From Mycolicibacterium gadium (GTDB lineage Bacteria; Actinomycetota; Actinomycetes; Mycobacteriales; Mycobacteriaceae), in NCBI RefSeq assembly GCF_010728925.1, contig NZ_AP022608.1:4402001-4466000 (forward strand): a DNA stretch of 64,000 bases, given 5' to 3'. The position numbers were made by a program, and so were the translations under genes. Each line of letters begins with the position of its first letter. The first letter of the stretch is position 1. A model generated the notes under the pieces. That model was not told the origin of the DNA, did no database searches, and saw only the letters and a list, made by a program, of their open reading frames with translations. Below are positions 8,816 to 15,616 of this stretch, in pieces.

Positions 8816-9775
8816 ATGACCGCAGCTGCCGAGACTTCCGCGACGTACGACACCGGATCGGTGCGGCCGAACGTTCTGGTCGAGTTCCGTAAGCACAGCG
8901 GGAGCACGCTGGGGGGCTTCTTCGGCGCTGCCGCATTCGATGAGGTTGCCCTGGTGCCGGTGGCGGCCGCGGTCGACAAGACCGGGCGATTTGCCGCCAA
9001 CTTCGCCGATCGCGGTGTGCGCAGCGGGTTTTCGGCACTGCTCGCCATCTGGGGCGACGCCACCGACAAGGTCGCCGAGGCCGAACGGCTCAAAACGATG
9101 CATCGCGAGGTGCGAGGTAAGGGCACCGGCGACTTCGCCGACGTGCGCTACAGCGCGCTCGACCCCAAACTGTGGAACTGGATCGCGGTCAGCGGAATGT
9201 TCGTGGTGCTCAACTCCTTCACCCCGTGTACCGGAATCGTGCTGTCCGAGGCCGAACGTGAACTCGCCTACGCCCAACTGCTCGACGCCTTCTCGGCGCT
9301 CGAGTTGCCGGGCAAGAACTCGAAGTTGCCTGCGACCTATGCCGAAGCCGAGGACTACTACGAGTCGATGGTCCGGGATGAACTGCAGGCCAACGCATTC
9401 CTGCAAAGGGTCACTCTCGATCTGACCCGGCTGCCCCTGCCGACCCTGGTGCTCCCCGCGCCGTTGCGCCGGCTGATGACGCCGCCGTGGCTGGTGTTGC
9501 GCCCGGTCGCGGGCCACGTGCTCAAGGTGTGTTCTTTCGGCATCCTGCATCCAGGGATCCGCGAGCTGACCGGCTTCCGGTGGGAGTCGCGCCACGACCT
9601 CGAGTTCGCGCTGTACACCCGCGTGCTGCAGCTGGCGTGGCGGGTACTCCCCGACAAGCTGCTGCTGATTCCGTTGGCACGCAATCGAATCGAGTACGAG
9701 AAACTGGTCCATGTGCATCGTTCGGTCGCGCTGGATTCGTTCGCGCCGCCGGCCGGTTGCCCGTCCGCTGACTAG
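8816..9775 (+). CDS. oxygenase MpaB family protein (DUF2236)
   Basis: Protein of 319 aa of the MpaB/DUF2236 family, relatives of latex-clearing protein and the mycophenolic acid oxygenase MpaB, which are haem-dependent. The family-typical early FFGAAAFDEVALVPVAAAV block and the RGVRSGFSALLAIWGD region are present, as is the central WNWIAVSGMFVVLNSF helix. I start at ATG 8816 rather than GTG 8789 because GGAGG (8806-8810) lies 5 nt upstream and GTG 8789 lies inside the inverted repeat. A TetR gene begins 9 bp after the stop, so the pair is probably co-transcribed and autoregulated. Substrate unknown. Confidence 0.78.
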   Translation: MTAAAETSATYDTGSVRPNVLVEFRKHSGSTLGGFFGAAAFDEVALVPVAAAVDKTGRFAANFADRGVRSGFSALLAIWGDATDKVAEAERLKTMHREVRGKGTGDFADVRYSALDPKLWNWIAVSGMFVVLNSFTPCTGIVLSEAERELAYAQLLDAFSALELPGKNSKLPATYAEAEDYYESMVRDELQANAFLQRVTLDLTRLPLPTLVLPAPLRRLMTPPWLVLRPVAGHVLKVCSFGILHPGIRELTGFRWESRHDLEFALYTRVLQLAWRVLPDKLLLIPLARNRIEYEKLVHVHRSVALDSFAPPAGCPSAD

Positions 9776-9784
9776 GCTGACCGG

Positions 9785-10366
9785 ATGCGCCGCACCAACG
9801 CCAGCCCCACCGAGCAGGAGGCTGCGATTCTGAAGGCCGCCGCCGAGGAGGTGGCGCTCGTCGGCGTCGGCCGGCTGAGCATGGAGGTCATCGCGCGGCA
9901 AGCGGGTGTCAGCCGCAGCACGCTGTACCGACGGTTCCCCAGCCGGGAGACATTGGTCACCGAACTGGGCAGGCAGACCTTCGATTTCGCGATGGCGCGG
10001 CTGCAGACCGTGGCGATCGACAGCGGACCCGCCGAAGCCGCGGTTGCGGCATTCCGCGAAGGAGTCCGGCTGCTCACCGGCGAACCGGTGATGCGCCGGT
10101 TCCTGCAGTTGGACAGCGACTTCACCGCGGTGACGGGAATGTTCGACGAGGCGAGCGCCTTCCTGAGCAGTGCGGCCACCTCGATGGCCAAAGCGCTGCG
10201 CGCGGCGGGCGCGACGATGCCGGACGACGACCTGCTCGCCGTTTCCGAACTGCACATCCGCTTGGCCGTCTCGCTGGTTCAGGTCAGCACTCCAGTGCTC
10301 GACGTGACCGACGACGACGCGGTCGCCCGCTACGCCAGAACCCATTTGGCGCCGCTCGTGCGCTGA
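9785..10366 (+). CDS. TetR-family transcriptional regulator
   Basis: TetR repressor of 193 aa. The N-terminal HTH is clear: ILKAAAEEVALVGVGRLSME, then VIARQAGVSRSTLYRRFPSR (residues about 36-55) with the recognition helix in SRSTLYRRF. The remainder is a helical ligand-binding domain without a recognisable effector signature. It begins 9 bp after the MpaB-family gene on the same strand, and the perfect inverted repeat upstream of that gene is its likely site. Confidence 0.87.
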   Translation: MRRTNASPTEQEAAILKAAAEEVALVGVGRLSMEVIARQAGVSRSTLYRRFPSRETLVTELGRQTFDFAMARLQTVAIDSGPAEAAVAAFREGVRLLTGEPVMRRFLQLDSDFTAVTGMFDEASAFLSSAATSMAKALRAAGATMPDDDLLAVSELHIRLAVSLVQVSTPVLDVTDDDAVARYARTHLAPLVR

Positions 10367-10373
10367 GCCGGGC

Positions 10374-10400
10374 TGTCACAGAATCCACACCTGGGCGGTC
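10374..10400 (+). promoter_or_regulatory. ECF41-like promoter candidate
   Basis: TGTCACA (10374-10380) is followed after exactly 16 nt by GGTC (10397-10400). The published ECF41 target promoter, as I remember it, is TGTCACA-N16-CGTC, so only one position differs. It stands 39 bp upstream of an NAD(P)-binding oxidoreductase gene, the usual kind of ECF41 target. The ECF gene in this neighbourhood is not an ECF41 member, so the cognate factor would be elsewhere. Confidence 0.35.
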
Positions 10401-10439
10401 ATACCTGGCGACGGGAACGACCCAACAGGAAGGCACATC

Positions 10440-11195
10440 ATGAGAATCGTCGTCATCGGAGGCACCGGATTCGTGGGCTCCAAGCTGGTGCACACGCTGG
10501 AGGAGCACGGTCACGACGCCGTGGCCGCCGCCCCGTCGACCGGGGTGAACACGCTCACCGGTGAGGGTGTGGCAGCGGTCCTCACAGGCGCGGACGTCGT
10601 CGTCGACGTGTCGAACTCACCGACGCTCGATGACGCGGCCCTGGAGTTCTTCCGTACCGCGACCACGAACCTGCTCACCGCAGAGAAGGCCGCCGGGGTG
10701 CGGCATCACGTCGCGTTGTCGGTGGTCGGCACCGATCGGCTGGCTCCGCAGAGTGGGTACTTCCAGGCAAAGCTGTTGCAGGAGAAGCTCATCAGCGAGG
10801 GGCCCACCCCGTTCTCCATCGTCCGCGCGACGCAGTTCTTCGAGTTCATCAGGACGCTCGCCGACTCCGCAACCGAAGGTGACGTGGTGCGGGTGCCGCC
10901 CGCCCTGTTCCAGCCGATGGCCGGCGTCGACGTCGCCGAGGGTGTCGCGATCACCGCGGTCAACGAGCCGGTGAACGGCATCGTCGAAATCGGTGGGCCG
11001 GAGGCAGTCTTGCTTTCCGACGCCATCAGCACCTCGCTGACCGCACGCGGCGACAGCCGCACGGTCATCGCCGACCCCGGGGCGCGCTATTGGGGCATCG
11101 CCCTCGAAGAACGCACCCTGGTCCCTGCCGACGGGGCCACGCTGTTCGACAGCCGGTTGCAGGAGTGGATTCTCGAAGCGGCGGCAAAGGCCTAG
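10440..11195 (+). CDS. NAD(P)-binding oxidoreductase, NmrA/atypical SDR family
   Basis: Protein of 251 aa with an N-terminal Rossmann nucleotide site, VVIGGTGFVGSKL (residues 4-16), of the G-x-x-G-x-x-G type in NmrA-like atypical short-chain dehydrogenases. The classical Tyr-x-x-x-Lys pair is replaced by the SGYFQAKLLQE region (about residues 104-114). Such proteins act as reductases, epimerases or redox sensors. It precedes a nitroreductase gene by 2 bp, forming an operon, and is near an AhpD-like protein and an ECF sigma gene. Start ATG 10440 follows AGGAAGG at a suitable distance. Confidence 0.82.
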   Translation: MRIVVIGGTGFVGSKLVHTLEEHGHDAVAAAPSTGVNTLTGEGVAAVLTGADVVVDVSNSPTLDDAALEFFRTATTNLLTAEKAAGVRHHVALSVVGTDRLAPQSGYFQAKLLQEKLISEGPTPFSIVRATQFFEFIRTLADSATEGDVVRVPPALFQPMAGVDVAEGVAITAVNEPVNGIVEIGGPEAVLLSDAISTSLTARGDSRTVIADPGARYWGIALEERTLVPADGATLFDSRLQEWILEAAAKA

Positions 11196-11197
11196 CG

Positions 11198-11863
11198 ATG
11201 GACGTCTACGAGGCGGTCAAGACTCGGCGGGCGGTGCGCGGCTTCACCGACCAGCCCGTCGAGCGTGAGGTGATCGAACGCGTGCTGTCGGCGGCGGCAC
11301 GGTCGCCGTCCGGATCGAACATCCAGCCGTGGAACATCTACGTGGTGACCGGAGAGCCGCTGGCACAGCTCAAGAAGGTCGCCACCGAGCGGGTGGCCGC
11401 CGGCGACCCGTGGGACGAGCGTGAGTACGTGATGTACCCGCCCCAATTGAAGTCGCCGTACGGGGAGCGTCGGGCGGCGTTCGGCAGGGACCGCTACACC
11501 GCTCTCGGCGTCGCGCGCGATGACTGGGAGGCGCGGACGCGGGCCGCGATCGGGAACTGGGAGTGCTTCGGCGCTCCGGTGGCGCTGTTCTGCTACATCG
11601 ACCGCGATCTCGGCATGCCGCAATGGTCCGACCTCGGCATGTATCTGCAGACCGTGATGCTGCTGCTGCGCGCCGAGGGGTTGCACAGCTGCCCGCAGAT
11701 GGCGTGGTCGCAAGTGCGCAAGTCGGTCGACGCGGTGACCCAGCCGCCGCCGGAACTCATGCTGTTCTGCGGAATGTCGATCGGGTACGAGGACCCGTCG
11801 GTCGATTTCGTCGACAACGGGCGGGCGTCGCTGGACGAGACGGTGACGTTCATCGAGGGTTAG
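11198..11863 (+). CDS. nitroreductase family protein
   Basis: FMN-dependent NAD(P)H nitroreductase-like enzyme of 221 aa. The N-terminus shows the family signature MDVYEAVKTRRAVRGFTDQP followed by RSPSGSNIQPW (about residues 34-44), which form the FMN phosphate and isoalloxazine contacts. The C-terminal LFCGMSIGYED stretch is also typical. I use ATG 11198; upstream in-frame sequence is the end of the oxidoreductase gene. With a 2-bp gap to that gene, both probably respond to the same signal. The physiological electron acceptor is unknown. Confidence 0.87.
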   Translation: MDVYEAVKTRRAVRGFTDQPVEREVIERVLSAAARSPSGSNIQPWNIYVVTGEPLAQLKKVATERVAAGDPWDEREYVMYPPQLKSPYGERRAAFGRDRYTALGVARDDWEARTRAAIGNWECFGAPVALFCYIDRDLGMPQWSDLGMYLQTVMLLLRAEGLHSCPQMAWSQVRKSVDAVTQPPPELMLFCGMSIGYEDPSVDFVDNGRASLDETVTFIEG

Positions 11864-11895
11864 GCGCAGGGCCTTCGCAAAGCCGGCCGGCCGAA

Positions 11896-11920
11896 GACTA
11901 CGGATTTTCCAGGGTCCGTT
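11896..11920 (+). promoter_or_regulatory. 25-bp promoter-like motif, copy 1
   Basis: Begins GACTACGG and ends AGGGTCCGTT. It matches the motif at 12431-12455 at 21 of 25 positions. It ends 29 bp before the ATG of the AhpD-like gene. A shared ECF-type promoter is the likely reading because both downstream genes flank or encode the sigma factor. Confidence 0.45.
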
Positions 11921-11949
11921 TTCGCGCTCTGGTCGCCAGGCTGGATGTC

Positions 11950-12402
11950 ATGACTCAACGAATCAATTACGCAGAAGTTGCTCCCCGCGGCGTGAAAGTG
12001 CTTGCCGGCACCAATGCCTACGTCAGTCAGTCGGGTCTTGCCCCGGAACTGCTGGCTGCGGTGAACCTGAGGGTGTCGCTGATCAACGGCTGCGCCTACT
12101 GCATCGATATGCATTCCCGCGAGTTGCGCGAACTCGGGGTCTCCAGCGAGAAGATCGCGCTGGTGCCGGTGTGGCACGAGGCGGGACAGCTGTTCGACGA
12201 ACGTGAGAAGGCTGCTCTGGCATGGGCGGAGACGGTGACCCGCGTGTCGACGACGGGTGTACCCGACAGCGACTACGAAGCCGTCTCGGCGCACTTCGAA
12301 GACAAGGAACTGGTGGACCTGACGATCGCGATCAGTCTGATGAACGCCTACAACCGGCTGGCGATCAGCTTCCGCAACGTGCCCGCCGGTGCGGCAGGGT
12401 AG
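11950..12402 (+). CDS. carboxymuconolactone decarboxylase / AhpD-like peroxidase family protein
   Basis: All-helical protein of 150 aa. The AhpD-type active site CAYCIDMH is at residues 51-58 (Cys51 and Cys54 with His58), fitting thiol-dependent alkylhydroperoxidase or related activity rather than true carboxymuconolactone decarboxylation, which lacks this Cys pair. The ATG at 11950 follows a non-coding stretch of 86 bp that contains a promoter-like motif also present upstream of the sigma gene. It sits immediately upstream of the ECF sigma gene, so a role in a redox or electrophile response is plausible. Confidence 0.85.
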   Translation: MTQRINYAEVAPRGVKVLAGTNAYVSQSGLAPELLAAVNLRVSLINGCAYCIDMHSRELRELGVSSEKIALVPVWHEAGQLFDEREKAALAWAETVTRVSTTGVPDSDYEAVSAHFEDKELVDLTIAISLMNAYNRLAISFRNVPAGAAG

Positions 12403-12409
12403 GGCCCGC

Positions 12410-12455
12410 ACTACGGACTACGGATTCGTCGACTACGGGTTTGCAAGGGTCCGCT
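12410..12455 (+). promoter_or_regulatory. clustered ACTACGG repeats with promoter-like motif, copy 2
   Basis: ACTACGG occurs at 12410, 12417 and 12432, and the last one starts the 25-bp motif 12431-12455 that is repeated upstream of the AhpD-like gene (11896-11920). The cluster lies 60-106 bp before the ATG of the ECF sigma gene. The arrangement suits an autoregulated sigma-factor promoter, possibly with overlapping activator sites. Confidence 0.5.
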
Positions 12456-12515
12456 ACGGAGTCCCAGGCGCGAGGGTCATTTGCAGAGTCCAAGCCGTGC
12501 ACCTGGAGGGTCATC

Positions 12516-13124
12516 ATGAAGGTAGTCACCACCAAGCCCGAGTCCGACACCGATCTCGCCGCACGCTTCAGCACCGAAGTCCAGCCGTTGCACGACATGC
12601 TGTCCAGGGGCGCGCGCCGGCTGACCCGCTCCGACGCCGATGCCGAGGATCTGCTGCAGGACACCCTGTTACACGCGTACGCGGGGTTCGACACCTTCGC
12701 GGGCGGAACCAACTTCAAGGCCTGGCTGTTCCGGATCCTGTACAACCGCTGGGTAAGCGGGTACCGGTACAAGCAGCGTCGGCCATGCGAGATCTGCATC
12801 GACGACGTGACCGAGGGCCAGGTGTGGGACGGGGTCGCGAGGCTGGCCGAGGCTCCGCGATCTGCCGAGGCGCAGTTCCTGGATGCGTTGCCGGACAACG
12901 ACATCAAGGCGGCCCTGGCCACGTTGCCCGAGGGATCACGCGCGGCGATCTACTACGCCGACGTCTTGGACTACACCTACGCCGAGACAGCGGTGCTGAT
13001 GGAGGTGCCGATCGGAACGGTCATGTCCAGGGTGTCGCGCGCCAGGAAGCGGCTGCGCTTCGCACTCGCCCATCTGGCCGTCGAAGGCGGCGACGTCGCA
13101 GCGCCGCAACCCGATATCGCGTAG
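12516..13124 (+). CDS. ECF RNA polymerase sigma factor
   Basis: Sigma-70 family ECF factor of 202 aa. Region 2 contains [19 protein letters not shown] and FKAWLFRILYNRW (about residues 36-83), and region 4 contains ATLPEGSRAAIYYADVLDYT then the HTH ETAVLMEVPIGTVMSRVSRA (about residues 148-168). There is no C-terminal SnoaL domain and no adjacent anti-sigma gene; the next gene, selO, is convergent, 1 bp away. ATG 12516 follows TGGAGGG at ideal spacing. The repeated motif upstream suggests autoregulation. It is a paralogue of the factor at 45797-46378. I cannot assign it to a named mycobacterial sigma factor. Confidence 0.88.
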   Translation: MKVVTTKPESDTDLAARFSTEVQPLHDMLSRGARRLTRSDADAEDLLQDTLLHAYAGFDTFAGGTNFKAWLFRILYNRWVSGYRYKQRRPCEICIDDVTEGQVWDGVARLAEAPRSAEAQFLDALPDNDIKAALATLPEGSRAAIYYADVLDYTYAETAVLMEVPIGTVMSRVSRARKRLRFALAHLAVEGGDVAAPQPDIA

Positions 13125-13125
13125 G

Positions 13126-14601
13126 TCACGTCCCGCAGAAGGTTCGGTACTTACCGAAGTCCTCGGGTGCGGGTTCGGCGTAGCGCTCCAGGCCGGCACG
13201 TTCGTCGTACGGTGCGCTCACCGCCTCCAGGAGACGCTCCATCGGAGTCAGGTCGCCGTCGGTGGCCGCAGCCAGCGCCTCCTCGACGAGGTGATTGCGC
13301 GGAATATAGATCGGGTTGACCCGATCCATCAGCTCGGCGTCCGGGTTCAACGCTCGCCACCGCGTGAGCCATTCGTCGAACCCGGCGAGGTTCATGAACA
13401 TGCCGCGCGCCGGCTCGGTGTCGCCGCGGGCCGCTTTGCCGAGGTTGAGGAAGAACGAGGTGAAGTCGACGTGGCTCTCCGCGAGCAGCGCGAGTACGTC
13501 GTTCATCAACGGCGTCGCGACCTCCTCATCCGAGCCGTCGTTCAGCCCGAGCTTGGCGCGCATCCCGGTGGCCAGCGCCGCCTGGAGTTGCGCCCCGAAA
13601 CCGGTGAGGCTCTCCTGGGCGAGCTCCACCGCCCGGTCCTGATCGCCGTCGATCAGCGGCAGCAGCGTTTCGGCGAACCGGGCAAGATTCCAGCCCGCGA
13701 TCGATGGCTGATTTCCGTAGGCGTAGCGGCCCCAGGAGTCGATCGAGCTGAACACCGCCTCCGGGTCGTAGGCCTCCATGAACGCGCACGGCCCGTAGTC
13801 GATGGTCTCGCCGGAGATCGTCATGTTGTCCGTGTTCATCACGCCGTGCACGAAGCCGACGAGCATCCACTGCACGATCAGCGCCGCCTGGGCTGCGCCC
13901 ACGGCGCCGAACAGCGCGAGGTAGGGATTGTCGGCGTTGGCCGCATCCGGGTAGTGACGAGCGATGGCGTAGTCGGCCAGTCGCCGCAGCAGGCTTTCGT
14001 CACCGCCGGCCGCCACGTACTGGAAGGTGCCGACGCGCAGGTGGCTGCTCGCGACGCGGGCCAGCACGGCGCCGGGCAGCGGGGTCTCGCGTTGCACCGG
14101 GCGACCCGTCGCGACCACCGCAAGCGAACGGGTGGTCGGGACACCGAGCGCGTGCATCCCCTCGCTGATGATGTATTCGCGCAGCATCGGTCCCACCGCC
14201 GCGAGACCGTCGCCACCCCGGGCGAACGGCGTTCTGCCCGAACCTTTGAGGTGGAGGTCGCGGTGGCCGCCGTCGAGCGCGGCGAGTTCGCCCAGCAACA
14301 GTGCCCGCCCGTCGCCGAGGCGGGGAACATAGCCGCCGAACTGATGTCCGGAGTAGGCCTGGGCCACCGGCGCGGCACCGTCGGGGACCAGGTTGCCGGT
14401 AAGGAACCGCACCCCGTCGGGGCCCCGCAGCCAGCGGACGTCGAGGCCGAGTTGGGTGGCCAGCGGCTCGTTGAGGACGAGTAGCCGAGGTTCGGGCGCG
14501 GCTTCGGCCTGCCAGCGGACGGCCAGCTCGGGCAACTCGCGCGCGAAGCGGTCGGCCAGGGCGATCGGCGTATCGGAGCCCGTGTCGGGTGCAACGCTCA
14601 C
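13126..14601 (-). CDS. selO: protein adenylyltransferase SelO (YdiU/UPF0061)
   Basis: Pseudokinase-fold enzyme of 491 aa that in E. coli and eukaryotes transfers AMP from ATP to Ser, Thr or Tyr of proteins, linked to redox homeostasis. Recognisable conserved blocks are [33 protein letters not shown] (about residues 118-132, nucleotide-binding), [10 protein letters not shown] (about 253-262) and [10 protein letters not shown], which supply the metal and catalytic residues. It ends with the Cys-containing FCGT. Length matches the family. It converges with the ECF sigma gene and is divergent from the MTHFR-like gene, with 121 bp of hairpin-rich DNA between. Start GTG or ATG region at 14601. Confidence 0.92.
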   Translation of the reverse strand: MSVAPDTGSDTPIALADRFARELPELAVRWQAEAAPEPRLLVLNEPLATQLGLDVRWLRGPDGVRFLTGNLVPDGAAPVAQAYSGHQFGGYVPRLGDGRALLLGELAALDGGHRDLHLKGSGRTPFARGGDGLAAVGPMLREYIISEGMHALGVPTTRSLAVVATGRPVQRETPLPGAVLARVASSHLRVGTFQYVAAGGDESLLRRLADYAIARHYPDAANADNPYLALFGAVGAAQAALIVQWMLVGFVHGVMNTDNMTISGETIDYGPCAFMEAYDPEAVFSSIDSWGRYAYGNQPSIAGWNLARFAETLLPLIDGDQDRAVELAQESLTGFGAQLQAALATGMRAKLGLNDGSDEEVATPLMNDVLALLAESHVDFTSFFLNLGKAARGDTEPARGMFMNLAGFDEWLTRWRALNPDAELMDRVNPIYIPRNHLVEEALAAATDGDLTPMERLLEAVSAPYDERAGLERYAEPAPEDFGKYRTFCGT

Positions 14602-14645
14602 GCCACCCAGCCTACGGACGGTGACAGGCCCGGTCTGTAAGGTGA

Positions 14646-14700
14646 GGTCCCCGGCAAATGCGTGCGGTCATCGGGGACCCGACGCGCCAAGGGACGTCGG
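14646..14700 (+). promoter_or_regulatory. two consecutive hairpins in the leader of the MTHFR-like gene
   Basis: Stem 1: GGTCCCCG (14646-14653) with CGGGGACC (14672-14679), perfect 8 bp, 18-nt loop. Stem 2: CCGACG (14679-14684) with CGTCGG (14695-14700), 10-nt loop; the stems share one base. They end 22 nt before the GTG start of the folate gene. A structured 5' leader (riboswitch-like or attenuator) is possible; I do not recognise a known class. Confidence 0.5.
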
Positions 14701-14722
14701 AATTCGATCAGGGAGCAGTTCG

Positions 14723-15613
14723 GTGACGCTGAATACCATCGCGCTCGAGCTCGTCCCGCCGAACGTCGAAAACGGGCATGAGCGGGCGCTCGAGGAAGCA
14801 CACAAGGTGCTGAGGTGCGCTGCCGAGACCGGCCTGCAGGGCCGGATCCGCCACGTGATGATTCCCGGAATGATCGAAGAGGACGACGACCGGCCGATCG
14901 AGATGAAGCCGAAGATGGACGTCCTCGACTTCTGGAACGAGATCAGGCCCGAGCTGAGCGCGATGAACGGCCTGTGCACCCAGGTGACCGCGTTCCTGGA
15001 CAAAGCGGCGTTGCGTCAGCGGCTGACCAAGCTGAGTTCCGCGGGATTCGACGGCATCGCCTTCGTCGGTGTGCCGCGCACCATGAACGACGGCGAGGGG
15101 TCCGGCGTTGCGCCGACGGACGCCCTGTCGATCTACGACGACCTGGTGCCCAACCGCGGCGTCATCCTGATCCCGACCCGCGAGGGCGAACACGGTCGCT
15201 TCAACTTCAAGTGCGACCAGGGCGCGACGTACGGCATGACCCAATTGCTGTACTCCGACGCGATCGTCGGGTTCCTCCGCAACTTCGCGAAGGAGACCGA
15301 CCATCGGCCCGAGATCCTGCTGTCGTTCGGCTTCGTGCCGAAGGTGGAGACCAACGTCGGCCTCATCAACTGGCTGATCCAGGACCAGGGCAACGTCGCC
15401 GTCGCCGCCGAGCAGGAGTTCGTCAGGCAGCTGGCCGCCACCGAGCCCGCGGAGAAGCGGCTGCTGATGGTCGACTTGTACAAGCGGGTGGTCGACGGGG
15501 TCGGCGAGCTGGGGTTCCCGATCAGCATCCATCTCGAGGCGACGTATGGGGTGTCCGTACCGGCGTTCCAGACGTTCGCCGAGATGCTCGCCTACTGGTC
15601 ACCCGACTCCTGA
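14723..15613 (+). CDS. methylenetetrahydrofolate reductase-like protein (Rv2172c type)
   Basis: TIM-barrel-type protein of 296 aa resembling the atypical mycobacterial methylenetetrahydrofolate reductases (Rv2172c-like, reported to work without tightly bound flavin). It would reduce 5,10-methylene-THF to 5-methyl-THF for methionine synthesis. Supporting features are the early ELVPPN motif (residues 8-13), the GFDGIAFVGVPR strand-loop (about 111-122) and LLSFGFVPKVE (about 202-212). GTG 14723 is chosen because GGGAG lies at 14711-14715 and the long upstream extension is antisense to selO. hrpA begins 3 bp after the stop. Assignment is from memory of the family and should be read as probable. 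Confidence 0.68.
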   Translation: MTLNTIALELVPPNVENGHERALEEAHKVLRCAAETGLQGRIRHVMIPGMIEEDDDRPIEMKPKMDVLDFWNEIRPELSAMNGLCTQVTAFLDKAALRQRLTKLSSAGFDGIAFVGVPRTMNDGEGSGVAPTDALSIYDDLVPNRGVILIPTREGEHGRFNFKCDQGATYGMTQLLYSDAIVGFLRNFAKETDHRPEILLSFGFVPKVETNVGLINWLIQDQGNVAVAAEQEFVRQLAATEPAEKRLLMVDLYKRVVDGVGELGFPISIHLEATYGVSVPAFQTFAEMLAYWSPDS

Positions 15614-15616
15614 TCC

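Noticed and set aside
12516..13124. ECF41-type assignment for the sigma gene next to CMD and oxidoreductase genes
   Set aside because: The protein ends after region 4; there is no SnoaL-like C-terminal domain that defines ECF41.
13291..14484. 397-codon plus-strand frame opposite selO
   Set aside because: selO is unambiguous; the antisense frame has no recognisable motif.
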